NCBI GenBank assembly: GCA_035491935.1
Contig: DATJJW010000268.1
Location: 1 to 13,934 of the forward strand
Direction of reading: 5' to 3'
Source: DATJJW01 sp035491935
GTDB lineage: Bacteria; Pseudomonadota; Alphaproteobacteria; ATCC43930; CGMCC-115725
Length of the DNA: 13,934 nt
Notes under the pieces: model-generated
What the model was told of the DNA's origin: nothing
Seen by the model: the letters and a program-made list of their open reading frames with translations, nothing else
Database searches by the model: none
Translations under genes and position numbers: made by a program
Shown here: positions 1-6,530 of the stretch, one piece after another
How positions within the stretch are numbered: the first letter of the stretch is position 1
How the letters are laid out: each line of letters opens with the position of its first letter

Positions 1-1
1 C

Positions 2-613
2 GGCCAGCCTTTCCCGTACGATCCGGGGCCGAAGGTGCTGTGCCCCAGCTGCATCGCCGAGCCGCCGCCCTTCGATCGGGCGCGCGCCGCCTTCGCCTAT
101 GACGACCATAGCCGCCGGCTGGTCCTGGCGCTCAAGCATGCCGACCGCCAGCACGGACTGGGCGCCTTCGGTCAATGGCTGGCGCGGGCCGGATCGGAAT
201 TACTGGCCGAGGCCGATATCGTCGCCCCCATCCCCTTGCATTGGACGCGGCTCTTCGCCCGGCGCTTCAACCAGTCGGCCATGCTGGCCCAGGCGGCACT
301 TGCCGCAAACGCCAAGGCAACGTCGGTGGCGGAAGCCAAGGCGGGTCATGCGCCCCCGCGCTTCGAGCCCCTGCTGCTCACCCGGCACAAGCGCACGCCG
401 CCGCAAGGCCGCCGCTCGCGCCGGGGCCGGGCGGCCAATGTCCAGGGCGCCTTCCGCTTGAGTGCCGGCATGGATGTCAAAGGGCGGCGCATCCTGCTGA
501 TCGACGATGTGCTGACCACCGGCGCCACCATCGCCGAATGCGCCCGCGTGCTGCGCCGGGCGGGCGCGGCGCGGGTCGACGTGCTGACACTGGCCCGCGT
601 CATCCGCGATTGA
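2..613 (+). CDS. comF: ComF family phosphoribosyltransferase-like protein, 5' partial
   Basis: The reading frame is open from base 2, so the gene enters from the left edge; 203 residues are visible and about 40 N-terminal residues are probably missing against the usual 230-250. One CxxC pair (C14, C17 of the visible part, in CPSC) remains from the family's N-terminal four-cysteine zinc finger; the first pair lies outside. The type I phosphoribosyltransferase signature RILLIDDVLTTGAT is at about visible residues 163-176. In naturally competent bacteria ComF acts in the cytoplasm on incoming single-stranded DNA; in many alphaproteobacteria its role is unknown, so a competence function is inference. 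A GTG at 35 is in frame but would start inside the zinc finger. It lies 118 bp upstream of grxC on the same strand. Identity is secure from both ends of the fold. Confidence 0.9.
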   Translation, partial: GQPFPYDPGPKVLCPSCIAEPPPFDRARAAFAYDDHSRRLVLALKHADRQHGLGAFGQWLARAGSELLAEADIVAPIPLHWTRLFARRFNQSAMLAQAALAANAKATSVAEAKAGHAPPRFEPLLLTRHKRTPPQGRRSRRGRAANVQGAFRLSAGMDVKGRRILLIDDVLTTGATIAECARVLRRAGAARVDVLTLARVIRD

Positions 614-666
614 TCGAACCTGGTTACGTGCATTTGCGTTAGATGAGCCATGTGGCACCGGACCTG

Positions 667-694
667 CTGACGCAACGACCCGCATCGCTATATG
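667..694 (+). promoter_or_regulatory. Weak sigma70-like promoter candidate for grxC
   Basis: In the 118-bp comF/grxC gap, CTGACG (667-672) and TATATG (689-694) are 16 bp apart and each matches four of six consensus bases. A small inverted repeat, TGTTG-GTCAA-CAACA (693-707), follows and would sit in the 5' leader just before the GGAG ribosome-binding site at 718-721. This is suggestive only; chance matches at this level are common. Confidence 0.25.
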
Positions 695-731
695 TTGGTC
701 AACAACACCCCGGAATTGGAGTACTTCCCCC

Positions 732-989
732 GTGGCCACCGTCGAGATCTACACCACACCTTATTGCCCCTACTGCGCGCGGGCCAAAACCCTGCTGCAT
801 TCAAAAGGCGTCAACTTCACCGAGATCGATGTCTGGTCGGACAGAGATCGCAAGAAGGAGATGATCGAGCGTGCCGGTGGCCGCACGAGCGTGCCGCAGG
901 TCTTCATCAATGGCGAGCATGTCGGCGGCAGCGACGACATCCACGCGCTCGATCGCGCGGGCCAGCTCGACCCCAAGCTCGCGGCCTGA
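732..989 (+). CDS. grxC: Glutaredoxin 3 (GrxC-type dithiol glutaredoxin)
   Basis: An 85-residue single-domain glutaredoxin, the normal length for GrxC. The dithiol active site CPYC is at residues 12-15, in YTTPYCPYCARAK. The cis-proline segment TSVPQVFING and the following GGSDD glutathione-binding turn are both present. It reduces protein disulfides and glutathione mixed disulfides in the cytoplasm using glutathione. The start is GTG at 732, supported by GGAG at 718-721 with a 10-base spacer and by the standard N-terminus MATVEIYTT. The amidase gene begins 7 bases after its stop, so the two are probably co-transcribed. Nothing about the protein is unusual, and recognition is firm. Confidence 0.96.
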   Translation: MATVEIYTTPYCPYCARAKTLLHSKGVNFTEIDVWSDRDRKKEMIERAGGRTSVPQVFINGEHVGGSDDIHALDRAGQLDPKLAA

Positions 990-996
990 CGCTACG

Positions 997-1935
997 ATGA
1001 CCCTCGGGCAGGTGACCGTTCCCTCCCATGCGGATGCCATCACCGATCCGGTGCCGTCCCCGGCGCCGGCGGTCGGCAAGGTGAAAGTCGCCTGCCTGCA
1101 GGTCTCGGCCGGCCCCGACCCCGCGGCCAATCTGGAAACGCTGCTGCCGATGATCCGGCAGGCACGCGATGCCGGCGCCGAATTCATCCTGACGCCGGAG
1201 AACGTCGTCATGATCGAGCCTCGGCGCGGCCCCAAATTCGCGAAGGCCGAGGATGAGGCGCATCCGGCCATCCTGCCGGCGCTGGCCGAGGCGGCGCGCG
1301 AGACCGGCGCCTGGCTTCTGGCGGGTTCGCTCGCGGTCAAGGTGCCGGGCGAGGACCGACTCGCCAACCGTTCCTACCTCTTCGATCCCACCGGCGGCAT
1401 CATCGCGCGCTACGACAAGATCCACATGTTCGATGTCCAGCTCGCCAATGGCGAGAGCTACAAGGAGTCGAACCAATTCCGCCCCGGCAACAAGGCGGTC
1501 GTCGCCGACACGCCTTTCGGCCGCATCGGCATGACGATCTGCTACGATTTGCGCTTCGGTCAGCTCTATCGCGCGCTGGCCCAGGCTGGCGCCGGTATCC
1601 TGACCGTACCCTCGGCCTTCACCGTGCCGACCGGCCAGGCGCATTGGCACACGCTGCTCAAGGCCCGTGCCATCGAGAATGGCTGCTTCGTCCTGGCCCC
1701 GGCCCAAACCGGAACCCATGCGGAAGGCCGCGCCACCTATGGCCATTCGCTGATCGTCGCCCCCTGGGGCGAGGTGCTGGCCGATGGCGGCGGGGAGGTC
1801 GGCATCGTCATGGCCGAGCTGGATCTGGCCGAGATTGCCAAGGCCCGCGCCATGGTCCCGTCCCTCACCCATGACCGCGACTGGTCGCACCCGATCCTGG
1901 GCATGGAAGCGCCGAACAAGCCGATCTACGGGTAG
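997..1935 (+). CDS. Carbon-nitrogen hydrolase, Nit1 / deaminated glutathione amidase type
   Basis: A 312-residue nitrilase-superfamily amidase with the complete catalytic triad: E68 (in TPENV), K141 (in YDKIHMFD) and C182 (in MTICYDLRF). The YDKIHMFDV motif and the C-terminal HDRDWSHP tail fit the Nit1/omega-amidase branch rather than true nitrilases. Nit1 enzymes hydrolyse deaminated glutathione, a by-product of transaminases, in the cytoplasm. Position directly after grxC supports a glutathione-related role (inference). ATG 997 is 7 bases past the grxC stop but has no clear Shine-Dalgarno. It gives an unusual extension of about 28 residues rich in Pro and Ala before the conserved MKVACLQ-type start. 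GTG 1081, in frame, would give 284 residues, nearer the family norm, so the start is uncertain. The 2-oxoacid amide is an alternative substrate. Confidence 0.88.
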   Translation: MTLGQVTVPSHADAITDPVPSPAPAVGKVKVACLQVSAGPDPAANLETLLPMIRQARDAGAEFILTPENVVMIEPRRGPKFAKAEDEAHPAILPALAEAARETGAWLLAGSLAVKVPGEDRLANRSYLFDPTGGIIARYDKIHMFDVQLANGESYKESNQFRPGNKAVVADTPFGRIGMTICYDLRFGQLYRALAQAGAGILTVPSAFTVPTGQAHWHTLLKARAIENGCFVLAPAQTGTHAEGRATYGHSLIVAPWGEVLADGGGEVGIVMAELDLAEIAKARAMVPSLTHDRDWSHPILGMEAPNKPIYG

Positions 1936-1964
1936 GAAGTCGGCCGTCTGGCAAACGGACTTCC
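1935..1964 (+). terminator. Hairpin after the amidase gene, possible terminator
   Basis: GGAAGTC (1935-1941) pairs perfectly with GACTTCC (1958-1964). CGT (1945-1947) with ACG (1955-1957) extends the stem past a three-base bulge. The hairpin begins on the last base of the amidase stop codon. There is no T-run after it, so an intrinsic terminator is only possible; it may be a stabilising or attenuating hairpin at the end of the grxC-nit transcript. Confidence 0.4.
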
Positions 1965-2007
1965 GGAACAAGCGCCAAGCACCTTCCCGAACGAATCACA
2001 CAAATGC

Positions 2008-2013
2008 AGGGGG
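2008..2013 (+). promoter_or_regulatory. Ribosome-binding site that decides the start of the exported racemase-like gene
   Basis: AGGGGG lies 5 bases before ATG 2019. In-frame ATGs at 2004 (upstream of the site), 2016 (2-base spacer) and 2031 (17-base spacer) fit less well. ATG 2019 also gives a normal-length Tat signal. Confidence 0.55.
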
Positions 2014-2018
2014 CAATG

Positions 2019-2846
2019 ATGGATTTGACGATGCCGGCACGGCGCGACGTGCTGCGTATGGCTGCGGGCGCCGCGGCGATGGCGGGGCTGCCGGCCGAGG
2101 CGCTGGCCAAGATGACGGGCGGCCACAAGATCGTGGGCCTGGTCATGCCGACGACGCGGCCGGGCACGGTCATCGAACTGATCCCGCTGCTGCCCAAGGG
2201 CGTCGGACTGCTGCCGGTCTATCTGGCATTCCATCAAGGCACCGAAGCCGAGTTCAAGCAGGGCTTCGGCGAATACGAGAAGCAGATCGCCATCCTGGCC
2301 GGCCATGGCTGCGACATCATCCATCCCGAAGGCGCCCCGCCCTTCATGGTGCAAGGACTGGTGAAGGAGACGGCGATCGTCGATGCCTGGCAGAAGAAGT
2401 ACCGCACCCCGGTCTTCACCAGCGGCCAGAACCATGTGCACGCGATGCACGCCTTGAAGGTCAAGTCACTGTTCGGCGCGACCTATTTCAAGGGCAAGAT
2501 CAACGACCTCTACGCCAAATATTTCGAGGATGCCGGCTTCAAGGTCTACGGCATGCAGGGGCTGCAAGGCGTCGACTTCACCAAGGTGCAGGACGTGCCG
2601 TCCTCGCAGATCTACGACTTCATCAAGGCCGGCTTCGAGAAGAGTCCCGGCGCCGAATGCATCTACATGCTGGGCTCCGGCTGGCACACGCTCGACATCA
2701 TCGACCGGCTGGAACAGACTCTCGGCGTGCCGGTCGTACACCCTCAGACCGCCCGCGTCTGGGAAATCCAGAAGCGTCTGCACATCCACGAGCCGATGCA
2801 GGGCTACGGCGTGTTGATGTCGAAGCTGCCGCCGATGGTGGCTTGA
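2019..2846 (+). CDS. Tat-exported Asp/Glu racemase / maleate isomerase / arylmalonate decarboxylase superfamily protein
   Basis: A 275-residue protein. Residues 7-13 (ARRDVLR) followed by an Ala/Gly-rich hydrophobic run and a likely ALA cleavage site at about residue 30 look like a twin-arginine signal, so the mature protein is probably periplasmic. The rest fits the two-domain maleate isomerase / arylmalonate decarboxylase fold, including a GSGWHTLDIIDRLEQTLGVP segment that parallels the second-nucleophile region (usually SCGG...TLD) and the NPD-like end HPQTARVWEI. The first nucleophile position aligns with G105 (in EGAPP) and the second with G219 (in LGSGW), so neither expected cysteine is in place. 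The protein's C98 and C214 are displaced a few residues upstream. Function is therefore uncertain: a cysteine-independent enzyme or a binding protein are both possible. Start chosen by the AGGGGG site. It converges on the solute-binding protein gene. Superfamily assignment is good; the reaction is unknown. Confidence 0.72.
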   Translation: MDLTMPARRDVLRMAAGAAAMAGLPAEALAKMTGGHKIVGLVMPTTRPGTVIELIPLLPKGVGLLPVYLAFHQGTEAEFKQGFGEYEKQIAILAGHGCDIIHPEGAPPFMVQGLVKETAIVDAWQKKYRTPVFTSGQNHVHAMHALKVKSLFGATYFKGKINDLYAKYFEDAGFKVYGMQGLQGVDFTKVQDVPSSQIYDFIKAGFEKSPGAECIYMLGSGWHTLDIIDRLEQTLGVPVVHPQTARVWEIQKRLHIHEPMQGYGVLMSKLPPMVA

Positions 2847-2868
2847 GAAGCGGCGCCGTCATTCCATC

Positions 2869-2906
2869 CGTCATGGCCGGGCTAGATAGCGAGCCCGACC
2901 ATGACG
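2869..2906. repeat. Large palindrome between convergent genes, REP-like or bidirectional terminator
   Basis: Arms 2869-2883 and 2892-2906 (core GTCATGGCCGGGCT against AGCCCGACCATGAC) pair at 14 of 15 positions around an 8-base loop, with a single C-A mismatch at 2877/2898. It lies 22 bases after one stop codon and 18 bases before the end of the opposing gene. No T-run flanks it on either strand, so it could be a Rho-assisted or stabilising hairpin. The GTCATGGCCGGGC core resembles dispersed intergenic palindromes I know from several alphaproteobacterial genomes; that it is a repeat here is inference, since no second copy is in the window. Confidence 0.65.
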
Positions 2907-2924
2907 AGACGGGGAGAGCGAAGC

Positions 2925-3671
2925 CTACCGCTCGAAGCCCCATTTCGTCGCCAGCGTGCCGATTTCCGGACCCTGCTTGTATTTGGCGAGCGCCGCATCG
3001 ACCACGGCCAGGCGCTTGTCGCCTTTGCGGAAGGCGAAGGACAGCTCGTTGAACTGGGTCGGCTTGTAGGATGCGACCATGTGCAGGCCCGGGTAATTGC
3101 CGGTCTTGAGCAGGTAGGCATAGCTGGGCCGATTGCCGACCACCGCATCCAGCTTGTGGTCGCGAAGCGCGGCCAGCGCATCGGCCACGGTCTTGAATGG
3201 CACCAGTGTGGCGCCGGCCTGCTTCGCCGCATTCGCCCAGCCGCCGCTGGCGGTCGAGCCGACCTGCTTGTGGCCAAGCTGCGCAATCGAGGTATAGGCG
3301 GTCTTGTCGCTGTCCGGCACGACCAATGTCTCGCCGTAGCGGGTGAAGGCCTGGGTGAAGTCCGCCGATTTCCGCCGCTCGGTCGAGGGCGACATGATGA
3401 CCATGTCGAGCTTCCCGGCATCGAGCGCCGACAAGAGCGACGCGAAGGGCAGCAGATGCACATCGGCGGTCATGCCCGTCTGCTTGAGCACGCCCCGCAG
3501 CACCTCGACGGCGAAGCCGGTCGCCTGGCCGGAGGATTTGTCGACATACATGATGGGTGCGGAATCGGATATGCCGACCTGCAGGGTCTCGGCAGAGGCC
3601 GTACCCATCGCCATACAGAGCGCCACGCAGGCGAACGACCATGCCCAGCCGATGCGTTTCGATATCCCCAT
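2925..3671 (-). CDS. Periplasmic solute-binding protein, polar amino-acid family (SBP_bac_3)
   Basis: A 248-residue protein with a clear Sec signal: positively charged start (KR at 5-6), hydrophobic core and ASA cleavage site at about residue 27. The mature protein begins ETLQVGISDSAPIMYVD. It carries the family pattern around DAGKLDMVIMSPSTERRKSADF, typical of cluster 3 solute-binding proteins that feed polar amino acids or related small acids to ABC importers. ATG 3671 is supported by GGAGG (3677-3681) 5 bases before it; the frame is open further upstream but that stretch has no signal-peptide character. It is last in a minus-strand run after the regulator (4890-4195) and VOC gene (4141-3770), with a 98-bp gap to the latter. 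No permease or ATPase is in the window, so its importer must be elsewhere, or it works as a sensor partner. Ligand unknown. Confidence 0.85.
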   Translation of the reverse strand: MGISKRIGWAWSFACVALCMAMGTASAETLQVGISDSAPIMYVDKSSGQATGFAVEVLRGVLKQTGMTADVHLLPFASLLSALDAGKLDMVIMSPSTERRKSADFTQAFTRYGETLVVPDSDKTAYTSIAQLGHKQVGSTASGGWANAAKQAGATLVPFKTVADALAALRDHKLDAVVGNRPSYAYLLKTGNYPGLHMVASYKPTQFNELSFAFRKGDKRLAVVDAALAKYKQGPEIGTLATKWGFER

Positions 3672-3769
3672 GCTCGCCTCCCCCGTTCCGGCCGTCTTTC
3701 CACGCGGCGCTTCGCCTTTGCGTAGCACCGCGCGGGACGACCGTACAGGGGCAGGCGCAGAAGCTGCCT

Positions 3770-4141
3770 TTAATGCGTCCGTTCCGCGAAGACCCGCAAA
3801 CGATGGCCATCCGGATCGATGGCGAGGAAGGTTCGACCGAAATCCATCGTCGTGGGCCGTTGGACGATGTTGAGGCCGCGGCCACGCCAATCCTGATGGG
3901 TGGCATCGACTTCGTCATATGACGCCACCGGCAGGACGATCTCGGCACCGCCGCCGGTCATGATCGCCATCGGCTCCGCCATGCGCCTTGCCCACATGCC
4001 GAGGCGGAGGCCGGAGGGGAATTCGAAGGCACGGAAATTGGGCGAGGCCGCCACGGGTTCCAGCCCGAACAACTTGCCGTAGAAGGCCCCGCTACGCTCG
4101 ACATCCTCGACATAGAGGACCATGGCACTGGGTTGGGTCAT
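3770..4141 (-). CDS. VOC-superfamily (glyoxalase/bleomycin resistance-like) protein
   Basis: A 123-residue protein with the paired beta-alpha-beta-beta-beta modules of the vicinal oxygen chelate superfamily. The N-terminus runs MVLYVEDVERSGAFYGKLFG and the C-terminus has the usual DPDGHRLRVF motif. These small cytoplasmic proteins bind a metal and act as lyases, dioxygenases, isomerases or drug-binding proteins; the substrate cannot be read from this sequence. An in-frame ATG at 4147 lies directly against the Shine-Dalgarno, while ATG 4141 has AAGGGAG (4148-4154) at a 6-base spacer, so 4141 is the likely start. It follows the WYL-type regulator by 53 bp on the same strand, a pairing seen often, which suggests joint transcription and possibly control by that regulator (inference). 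Confidence 0.85.
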   Translation of the reverse strand: MTQPSAMVLYVEDVERSGAFYGKLFGLEPVAASPNFRAFEFPSGLRLGMWARRMAEPMAIMTGGGAEIVLPVASYDEVDATHQDWRGRGLNIVQRPTTMDFGRTFLAIDPDGHRLRVFAERTH

Positions 4142-4147
4142 CTTCAT

Positions 4148-4154
4148 CTCCCTT
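4148..4154 (-). promoter_or_regulatory. Ribosome-binding site that decides the VOC gene start
   Basis: On the minus strand AAGGGAG is followed by six bases and ATG 4141. The first in-frame ATG (4147) directly abuts the motif and is unlikely to be used. Confidence 0.6.
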
Positions 4155-4194
4155 GGTTTTGGTGACCTGGAGGAGATGCTACGACGCCCTCCTG

Positions 4195-4890
4195 TCAGTT
4201 TTTGTCAGTATAGCCGGTGGCCTCGCGCCACTCCTGAAGCAGCGCCTGACGGCGCCTGGGATAGCGCATGCCGGCATCGCTCAAGGATTCGATACGGTCG
4301 GCCCGGAAATGGCGGAAGCCCTGGCGCAGCTCGCACCAGGCGCCGACGATGCGCGCATGGTCGAGGAAGCCCAGCAGGAACGGCCAAATAACGCGTTCGG
4401 TCACCACTCCTTCGACATCACGATAGATCACCACCAGCTTGCGCTCACTGCGGATCGCCCGGCGCAGCACCGAGACGTCGATGGTGCCGGAGGCGATGGA
4501 GGCCATATCCTTCGGCACCAGCAGGGTCGACCCCTCCATCTCCTCGCGCAGATCGGGCGGCAGCACGGCCGCGATCTTGGCGAGCACATCACGCGCGGCA
4601 GTCTTGAGGTCGCCATCGGCGGCGGCGGCCACCCAGCGCGACCCCAGCACCAGGGCCTCGATCTCCTCAACCGAAAACATCAGCGGCGGCAACACGAAAC
4701 CCGGCTTCAGCACATAGCCGACGCCGGGTTCACCCTCGATGGCGGCACCCTGCGCCTGCAGAGTCGCGATGTCGCGATACAGTGTGCGCAGGCTGACGCC
4801 CAATTCCTCCGCCATGACGGCGCCCGCGACTGGCCGGCGGTGACGACGCAGAAGCTGCAGCAGGTCGAGCAGTCGTTCGGAACGGGACAC
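4195..4890 (-). CDS. YafY/DeoR-like transcriptional regulator with WYL domain
   Basis: A 231-residue regulator. Residues 2-55 form a winged HTH of the HTH_11 type (SERLLDLLQLLRRHR, then EELGVSLRTLYRDIATL). A WYL-type ligand-binding domain lies at about residues 138-205 (ERKLVVIYRDVEG, then ARIVGAWCELRQGFRHFRADRI). WYL proteins are cytoplasmic DNA-binding regulators that sense nucleic-acid or small-molecule ligands; the ligand here is unknown. GTG 4890 gives the family-typical MSRSERLLDLLQLL start with AAGG at a 9-base spacer. A TTG at 4899 is in frame but abuts that site. It heads the VOC and solute-binding run and is divergent from the AnsP-type permease across 90 bp, so self-regulation and control of the permease are both plausible (inference). 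Family assignment is firm. Confidence 0.88.
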   Translation of the reverse strand: MSRSERLLDLLQLLRRHRRPVAGAVMAEELGVSLRTLYRDIATLQAQGAAIEGEPGVGYVLKPGFVLPPLMFSVEEIEALVLGSRWVAAAADGDLKTAARDVLAKIAAVLPPDLREEMEGSTLLVPKDMASIASGTIDVSVLRRAIRSERKLVVIYRDVEGVVTERVIWPFLLGFLDHARIVGAWCELRQGFRHFRADRIESLSDAGMRYPRRRQALLQEWREATGYTDKN

Positions 4891-4980
4891 GTCAACCAAC
4901 CTTCACAAATCGGATAGGAACCATACCGCCGGCTGCACATTACCACCGCGATACTACTTTGCGGGATCGGGAGATTCGCC
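4891..4980. promoter_or_regulatory. Divergent promoter region between WYL regulator and ansP-like permease
   Basis: These 90 bp must hold the promoters for both directions unless they lie inside the genes. I see no convincing -35/-10 pair. A broken dyad, CGG-ATA-GG-AA-CC-ATA-CCG (4911-4928), sits near the middle and is a candidate operator only. The GGGAG ribosome-binding site of the permease is at 4969-4973 with a 7-base spacer. Confidence 0.35.
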
Positions 4981-6456
4981 ATGACCGACCTAGACACCGC
5001 ATCTTCCCACGCAGAAAGACGCGCCGTACTGGAGTCCCATGAGGCGGGCTACGACAAGGGGCTGAAGCCTCGGCAGATTCAGATGATCGCCATCGGCGGC
5101 GCCATCGGCACCGGCCTGTTCCTGGGCGCGGGCGGAAGGCTCCAAAGCGCGGGGCCATCCCTGGCACTGATCTATCTGATCGCCGGCATTTTCGTCTTCT
5201 TCATCCTGCGCGCGCTGGGCGAGCTGGTGATGCACCGCCGCACCTCCGGCAGCTTCGTCTCATATGCCCGCGAATTCATGGGCGAGCGCTGGTCGTTCGT
5301 CGCCGGCTGGATGTACTACCTCAACTGGGCGATGACCGGCATCGTCGACATCACCGCGGCCGCCCTCTACATGCATTACTGGGGCATGTTCCAGGGTGTG
5401 CCGCAATGGGTCTTCGCGCTCATCGCACTCTGCATCGTCGGCGCCTCCAACATGGTCGCGGTCAGGTGGTTCGGCGAGATGGAGTTCTGGTTCGCCCTGG
5501 TCAAGGTCGGCGCCCTCGTGCTGTTCCTGATCATCGGCATCGTGCTGCTGATCAGCCGCCACCAGATCGCCGGGCAGGACACCGGCATCCACCTCATCAT
5601 CAACAATGGCGGCGTCTTCCCGCATGGCATCCTGGCGGCCGTCGTCATCGCCCAGGGCGTCGTCTTCGCCTATGCCGCGGTCGAGCTGGTCGGCATTGCC
5701 GCTGGCGAGGCCCAGGATGCGGAACGGGTGCTGCCACGAGCCATCAACAGCGTGATGTGGCGCATCGCGATCTTCTATGTCGGATCCGTCGTGCTGCTGG
5801 TGCTGCTGCTGCCTTGGACTGCCTACAAGGCTGGCACCAGCCCGTTCGTGACCTTCTTCTCGGCGCTGGGCGTACCGGCCATCGGCACGATCATGAACAT
5901 CGTCGTGCTGACCGCGGCGCTGTCCAGCCTGAATTCCGGGCTCTATTCGACGGGCCGCGTGCTGCGCTCGCTATCCATGGGTGGCTCGGCGCCGAATTTC
6001 GTCGGCAAGATGAACGCCGCCAAGGTGCCCTATGGCGGCATTGTGGTGACGCTGGTGATCTATGCCGTCGGCGTCGTGCTGAACTACATCGTGCCCAGCG
6101 AGGTGTTCGAGATCGTGCTGAACATCGCCTCGCTCGGCATCCTGTCGACCTGGGCCTTCATCGTCGTTTGCCAGATGCTGCTGCGTAAGGCGGTGGCGCG
6201 CGGCGAGATCGAGCCGCCCAAGTTCCGCATGCCCTGGGCGCCTGTAACATCCTGGGCGACGCTGGCCTTCCTTCTTGCCGTGCTGGTGCTGATGGGCTTC
6301 GACTATCCGGAAGGGACGTTCACCGTTGCGGCGATCCCGCTGGTGGTGATCGCACTCTGCGTGGGCTGGTACCTGCTGAAGGGCAGCCAGCTCTTCAGCC
6401 CGACCGCGCCCTCCTACATGCTGACCCGCGGCATGGAAGACCGCCCGCCGGATTGA
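4981..6456 (+). CDS. ansP: L-asparagine permease (AnsP-type amino acid/proton symporter)
   Basis: A 491-residue inner-membrane transporter of the amino acid-polyamine-organocation superfamily, AAT family, with about 12 hydrophobic segments. The first membrane segment holds GGAIGTGLFLGAG. It resembles enterobacterial AnsP (about 500 residues) strongly as I remember it, including the stretches MTGIVDITA.ALYMHYWG, GVPQWVFALIAL, WFGEMEFWFALVKV, LLPWTAYKAG.SPFVTFF and IMNIVVLTAALSSLNSGLY. AnsP imports asparagine, coupled to protons. The start at ATG 4981 has GGGAG 7 bases upstream. It is divergent from the WYL regulator and convergent with the methyltransferase gene. No asparaginase lies in the window. 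A close relative with different amino-acid specificity cannot be excluded, but AnsP is the best call. Confidence 0.87.
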   Translation: MTDLDTASSHAERRAVLESHEAGYDKGLKPRQIQMIAIGGAIGTGLFLGAGGRLQSAGPSLALIYLIAGIFVFFILRALGELVMHRRTSGSFVSYAREFMGERWSFVAGWMYYLNWAMTGIVDITAAALYMHYWGMFQGVPQWVFALIALCIVGASNMVAVRWFGEMEFWFALVKVGALVLFLIIGIVLLISRHQIAGQDTGIHLIINNGGVFPHGILAAVVIAQGVVFAYAAVELVGIAAGEAQDAERVLPRAINSVMWRIAIFYVGSVVLLVLLLPWTAYKAGTSPFVTFFSALGVPAIGTIMNIVVLTAALSSLNSGLYSTGRVLRSLSMGGSAPNFVGKMNAAKVPYGGIVVTLVIYAVGVVLNYIVPSEVFEIVLNIASLGILSTWAFIVVCQMLLRKAVARGEIEPPKFRMPWAPVTSWATLAFLLAVLVLMGFDYPEGTFTVAAIPLVVIALCVGWYLLKGSQLFSPTAPSYMLTRGMEDRPPD

Positions 6457-6478
6457 CCCCCTTCGCGGCATAGGGCAG

Positions 6479-6502
6479 GTCGTCGTCGGGATCGGCGACG
6501 AT
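6479..6502. terminator. Hairpin between convergent permease and methyltransferase genes
   Basis: TCGTCG (6480-6485) pairs with CGACGA (6496-6501), extended inward by T-G and C-G pairs over a 6-base loop. A second small stem, GCCCC (6515-6519) with GGGGC (6527-6531), abuts the methyltransferase stop codon on the other strand. Neither has a T-run, so terminator function for the convergent pair is tentative. Confidence 0.3.
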
Positions 6503-6530
6503 GAAACTGCGGACGCCCCGGGCTCAGGGG

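Noticed and set aside
1784..3052. Open frame of 422 codons on the plus strand spanning the amidase end, the exported protein and the binding-protein gene
   Set aside because: It runs out of frame through three recognised genes and is Arg/Gly/Pro-rich with no motif.
2698..3948. Open frame of 416 codons on the minus strand over the binding-protein gene
   Set aside because: It is offset from the frame that encodes the signal peptide and solute-binding fold, and shows no domain of its own.
4193..4208. Direct repeat TGTCAG-TTTT-TGTCAG at the end of the WYL regulator gene
   Set aside because: Only two 6-bp copies, one inside the coding end; too short to call an attachment site or a target-site duplication, and no partner copy was seen at the other side of the variable block.
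6457..6530. Small gene in the permease/methyltransferase gap
   Set aside because: Only 74 bp with short hairpins; no start with a ribosome-binding site and no room for a supported gene.
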